Assembly (NCBI GenBank): GCA_027081695.1 | Contig: JALWJI010000203.1 | Coordinates: forward strand, 1-8,940 | Length of the DNA stretch: 8,940 nucleotides | Source of the DNA: Acidilobaceae archaeon | GTDB taxonomy: Archaea; Thermoproteota; Thermoprotei_A; Sulfolobales; Acidilobaceae | Direction of reading: 5' to 3' | In this document: piece by piece, positions 6,433 to 8,940 of the stretch | Layout: every line of letters starts with the position of its first letter | How positions within the stretch are numbered: the first letter of the stretch is position 1 | Notes under the pieces: model-generated | The model's input: the letters and a program-made list of their open reading frames with translations, nothing else | What the model was told of the DNA's origin: nothing | The model's database searches: none | Program-made: the position numbers and the translations under genes

Positions 6433-7701
6433 TTAGAACATTACGACTCTGAGCACTTCTTTTTCGTCTAGCTTCTCTGCAATCATATAGCTGTGGGATA
6501 CTTCTCTCAGCACAGGATTGTCTCCTTGTATCATTACAGTGTGCAGTCTGAATCCTCCTCTTGATATGATTCCTTTTAAGATGTGTTTTGATAGTTTGTC
6601 TTCCCCGTCAGTGATTAGTACAACGTCTGAGACTCCTTTGACAGAGGAGGATATGAGGTCAGATGATGCTGTAGCCAGTGCTTTTACTATGTCTGTCCCG
6701 CCTCCTGCTTTTACGGTGCCTAGGTATTTTATTAGATCAATTGCCTTGCGTTGATACATTGTGTATGGGATGTTGATTCTATCATATACTATGGAGTCGA
6801 AGAACCTAGCATAGAAGTTCCTGCCCTGGCCCCGAGACTTGATAAATAATGCTAGAGCCACTGCTCTAGCCCAGTCCATTTTGGTACCTGACATGCTTCC
6901 GCTTTTATCCAGGAGAACATATATGGAGCCGTGGGATCCCGGTAGTTCTTTTCGGTAGAGTAGGAGGCGTGAGTTTACAAGCTCTACTAGGAATAGGATC
7001 TCTGGAAATGCTAGTCTGGAGGGATGTACTCGTTCTAGATCTCCCCCTATTTCTAGACTCGTTATCCATCCTCTCGAGGCCCTTACAGTACGTCTTGTAG
7101 ATATTTTCGATACCTCGATGCTTCTGAGTAGTTCGAGTATCTTTGCTATGTCTGTGTTCCTAGCGAGCTCTAGAATTTCTTCAAGTACATTTTCGAATTG
7201 TAGTGTTGATGCTCTTCCTGCCCCCGTTTTTGCTAGAAGTTGTTTAATATTGGAGGCATTTCTTGCTATCTTTGATGTATTCATCATTGCTCTTGAAACG
7301 GCTTCTTTCAGCTTCTCTTTTTCACTGGTACTTCTTTCCCTTGAGCTTTTACGTGGCATTGAGAGCTCTCGTATGAGTCGTTCTAGGAATACGCTTGCTG
7401 CAATGGTGCTTATTGTCTTGTCGGCTACTGTGAGGGGTTTTACTTTCCATATTGCTGGTTCTCTGAGCATTGCTTGGAGTATTGAATACTGTTCTATGTA
7501 TGGTTCTGGGATATTTCTACGTAGTCTAGGATAGGGGAGATAGAAAGTATAGAATAGATCCGCGGCAAATTGCTGGTTCATAAGGTTGTGTCTTATTTTC
7601 TTTTTTCCCAGTAGTTTTATCGTATAGTGGAGTACTTGTTCTCCTCTGTATTCATATACAATGTCTGTTGTTATTCCTTCGATTAGGCTTTGTATTTCCA
7701 C
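6433..7701 (-). CDS. VWA-domain protein, ViaA-like partner of the AAA+ ATPase
   Basis: A 422-aa soluble protein with no signal peptide or membrane helix. Residues 1-210 are helical and charged. The linker GGDLERVHPSRLAFPE (219-234) resembles the DLxRxLPSEL signature of the ViaA family. The VWA domain (about 257-422) has a complete MIDAS metal site: DKSGSM (Asp 265, Ser 267, Ser 269), Thr 336 in GGGTD, and Asp 365 in ITDGED. In bacteria ViaA stimulates its MoxR-type partner RavA; a similar scaffold role is inferred. The GTG start is preceded by GGGG with a 7-nt gap. It lies 53 bp downstream of the AAA+ gene on the same strand, which indicates an operon. It converges on the TatD-like gene with an 8-bp gap. 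Confidence 0.85.
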   Translation of the reverse strand: MEIQSLIEGITTDIVYEYRGEQVLHYTIKLLGKKKIRHNLMNQQFAADLFYTFYLPYPRLRRNIPEPYIEQYSILQAMLREPAIWKVKPLTVADKTISTIAASVFLERLIRELSMPRKSSRERSTSEKEKLKEAVSRAMMNTSKIARNASNIKQLLAKTGAGRASTLQFENVLEEILELARNTDIAKILELLRSIEVSKISTRRTVRASRGWITSLEIGGDLERVHPSRLAFPEILFLVELVNSRLLLYRKELPGSHGSIYVLLDKSGSMSGTKMDWARAVALALFIKSRGQGRNFYARFFDSIVYDRINIPYTMYQRKAIDLIKYLGTVKAGGGTDIVKALATASSDLISSSVKGVSDVVLITDGEDKLSKHILKGIISRGGFRLHTVMIQGDNPVLREVSHSYMIAEKLDEKEVLRVVMF

Positions 7702-7754
7702 TATTTGTCCCCGTAGCTTCTTATGATTAACATAATTATGATTGTCCGGCCTGC
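7702..7754 (-). promoter_or_regulatory. Gap between AAA+ and VWA genes with palindrome and possible internal promoter
   Basis: The gap holds the 10-bp palindrome CATAATTATG (7731-7740) and a direct repeat TTATGATT (7721-7728 and 7736-7743). Read on the minus strand, the AT-rich block lies about 29 nt before the GTG start, so it could serve as a TATA region for separate VWA transcription. GGGG at 7709-7712 is the likely SD. The promoter reading is weak. Confidence 0.3.
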
Positions 7755-8888
7755 TTACATGTTTAGCTTCATCATAACGAGGTTTATGAGGTTATCTATT
7801 TCTTCTAGAAGCTCTGTAGCTGACGTTATTACTTTCTCGTCTTCTATATCCGATGCTAGTGCTTTTACTTTTTCTTTTAGTGATTTGAGAGTTCTATAGT
7901 AGTCTATGAGTCGTGGATCGAATGACTGTAGTTTGTTTATTTCTGTTGCCATGGTTTCGAGGCTGGCTTGGAGATCTTCGAATTCTCTGAGGACTCTGTC
8001 ACTTGTTTTTAGTTCTTCGAATAATATTATCTTTATTTTTTCGAATTCCTCGGGATCACGTGGCACTGTATACTTGAGGACGTAAAGGTCGTCCAATGTG
8101 GCAGTTTTTCTACCATGTATTAATGCGTGGGCTGCGATTGCTTTGAGGATTTTTCCTTTTCTTCTATCTGTTATATGTAGGCCTTTTTCTTCGAGTGCTA
8201 GGTATAGTTTGATTAGCTTGTTCTTTATTGGTTGTATATTTATATCGTATATCTTCTTGCTGTAGTCTTCTAGTTCTTTTATGCTTATGAGAGGTGTTGG
8301 CGACGTGTAGCCGTTTTTCTCTATTAACCATGCCTTGTCTAGTAAAGTGTCCCAGTATTCTGAGTCTAATGGGTTTACTATGTGTCTGTAGAGGAATCTA
8401 TCGTAGAGTGCTTCTAGTTCTGGTTCTGTTGGAGTTGTGTTTGATGCTCCTATGATTGTCCAGATGTTTGTTTTGATTTCTCCGTATCCATCGTATACTA
8501 TTCTTTCCTGCATGACGCTTAGTAGAGAGTTTAATACTGCGCTGTTTGCGTTGAATATCTCGTCTAGGAATGCTATTTCTGCTTCTGGGAGTTTGCCACG
8601 TGTTATACGCTTGTATCGTCCTTCTTTTAGGGCGTTGATGTCTATTGGGCCTAGTAGTTCGCTTGGCTCTGTGAATTTCGTTAGTAGATATTTGAAGTAT
8701 TTTGCGTCTATTAGGCTGGCTAGTCTTCTTGCTAGGGCACTTTTTCCTGTTCCTGGCTCCCCTATGAGTAGGACGTGTTCTTTAGTTATGACTCCCATTA
8801 CTAGTAGAAGTGCTTCTTCTCTTCTTCCTACGAATGGTTCTGCGAGATTGTTTATGAGTTCTTGTAGTCTTGTTGTCTGATTCTGCAA
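7755..8888 (-). CDS. AAA+ ATPase of the MoxR/RavA type
   Basis: A 377-aa cytosolic ATPase predicted to act as a chaperone-like remodeller. It shows Walker A GEPGTGKS (43-50), the RavA-like FTEPSELLGPIDINAL block (72-87), LPEAEIAFLDEIF with Walker B (105-110), sensor-1 Asn 150 in GASN, an arginine-finger candidate in YDRFLYR (162-168), and sensor-2 in ITDRRKGKILKA (239-250). The C-terminal 80 residues are helical and coiled-coil-like. E. coli RavA is about 120 residues longer because of its LARA partner-binding region, which has no evident equivalent here. The start is TTG 8888. An in-frame TGA at 8901-8903 rules out anything further upstream, and no other start codon precedes Walker A at a suitable place. 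The next gene encodes a VWA protein, the usual MoxR partner. Confidence 0.92.
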   Translation of the reverse strand: MQNQTTRLQELINNLAEPFVGRREEALLLVMGVITKEHVLLIGEPGTGKSALARRLASLIDAKYFKYLLTKFTEPSELLGPIDINALKEGRYKRITRGKLPEAEIAFLDEIFNANSAVLNSLLSVMQERIVYDGYGEIKTNIWTIIGASNTTPTEPELEALYDRFLYRHIVNPLDSEYWDTLLDKAWLIEKNGYTSPTPLISIKELEDYSKKIYDINIQPIKNKLIKLYLALEEKGLHITDRRKGKILKAIAAHALIHGRKTATLDDLYVLKYTVPRDPEEFEKIKIILFEELKTSDRVLREFEDLQASLETMATEINKLQSFDPRLIDYYRTLKSLKEKVKALASDIEDEKVITSATELLEEIDNLINLVMMKLNM

Positions 8889-8894
8889 CTTGTT

Positions 8895-8899
8895 CCCCC
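8895..8899 (-). promoter_or_regulatory. Ribosome binding site GGGGG for a TTG start
   Basis: On the minus strand GGGGG precedes TTG 8888 by 6 nt (GGGGGAACAAG-TTG). The in-frame stop just upstream makes this TTG the only reasonable start, so the site shows that this genome does use TTG initiation. Confidence 0.65.
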
Positions 8900-8927
8900 T
8901 TCAAGTCTTAAACGTTTCAAAGTTAAT

Positions 8928-8935
8928 GATATTAT
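8928..8935 (-). promoter_or_regulatory. Possible TATA box for the AAA+/VWA operon
   Basis: On the minus strand ATAATATC lies about 25 nt before position 8905, which would give a leader of about 17 nt containing the GGGGG site. A second candidate, GTTTAAG near 8909-8915, would place the transcription start at or past the SD and fits less well. Upstream context is cut by the window edge. Confidence 0.3.
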
Positions 8936-8940
8936 GCAGG

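Noticed and set aside
6851..6870. Perfect 8-bp hairpin with a 4-nt loop in the VWA gene
   Set aside because: About one such stem is expected by chance in a window of this size, and it falls over repetitive Ala codons (ARAVALA).
7118..7534. 138-codon plus-strand open frame, serine- and leucine-rich
   Set aside because: It lies fully antisense to the VWA gene, whose domains are clear, and its composition is what antisense of a charged helical region gives.
8437..8880. 147-codon plus-strand open frame
   Set aside because: It is antisense to the Walker A/B region of the AAA+ gene and shows no family motif of its own.
1..8940. Defence island, CRISPR or mobile element
   Set aside because: No repeats with spacers, transposase, integrase, nuclease-helicase cluster or tRNA-borne attachment site was seen. 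The MoxR-VWA pair alone does not make a defence system.

Overview
The window looks like chromosomal DNA from a hyperthermophilic crenarchaeon (Thermoproteota), most likely Desulfurococcales-like. The leucyl-tRNA synthetase is of the archaeal type, arginine is written mostly with AGA/AGG, intergenic gaps are very short, Shine-Dalgarno (SD) sites are of the GGTG kind, and at least one gene must start with TTG. No mobile element, CRISPR array, tRNA or rRNA was seen. The genus cannot be fixed from this stretch.

Left part (1-2111, plus strand): the C-terminal end of an unidentified gene overlaps a nitrilase-superfamily amidohydrolase. After a short gap with a 10-bp inverted repeat comes a PhoH-like P-loop ATPase that carries two KH-like RNA-binding motifs in its C-terminal half. 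These three may be co-transcribed, with a possible extra promoter before the ATPase.

Middle (2181-6424): a small acidic protein of unknown function (minus strand) diverges from leuS (plus strand, 973 codons, intact catalytic and editing motifs). One base after the leuS stop begins a TatD-like TIM-barrel metal hydrolase whose SD lies inside the leuS 3' end, so the two are almost certainly co-transcribed. A near-perfect 15-bp hairpin sits inside leuS exactly over the codons of the HIGH signature. It is the least expected sequence structure in the window.

Right part (6433-8888, minus strand): an AAA+ ATPase of the MoxR/RavA type followed by a von Willebrand factor A (VWA) protein with an intact metal site and ViaA-like sequence. 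They form an apparent chaperone-like ATPase/VWA pair that resembles bacterial RavA-ViaA but lacks room for the RavA partner-binding insertion. The VWA gene ends 8 bp from the end of the TatD-like gene, tail to tail.

Most of the window is ordinary archaeal housekeeping sequence. The points worth a second look are the leuS hairpin, the PhoH-KH architecture, the leuS-TatD coupling, the RavA/ViaA-like pair and the unusual start signals.
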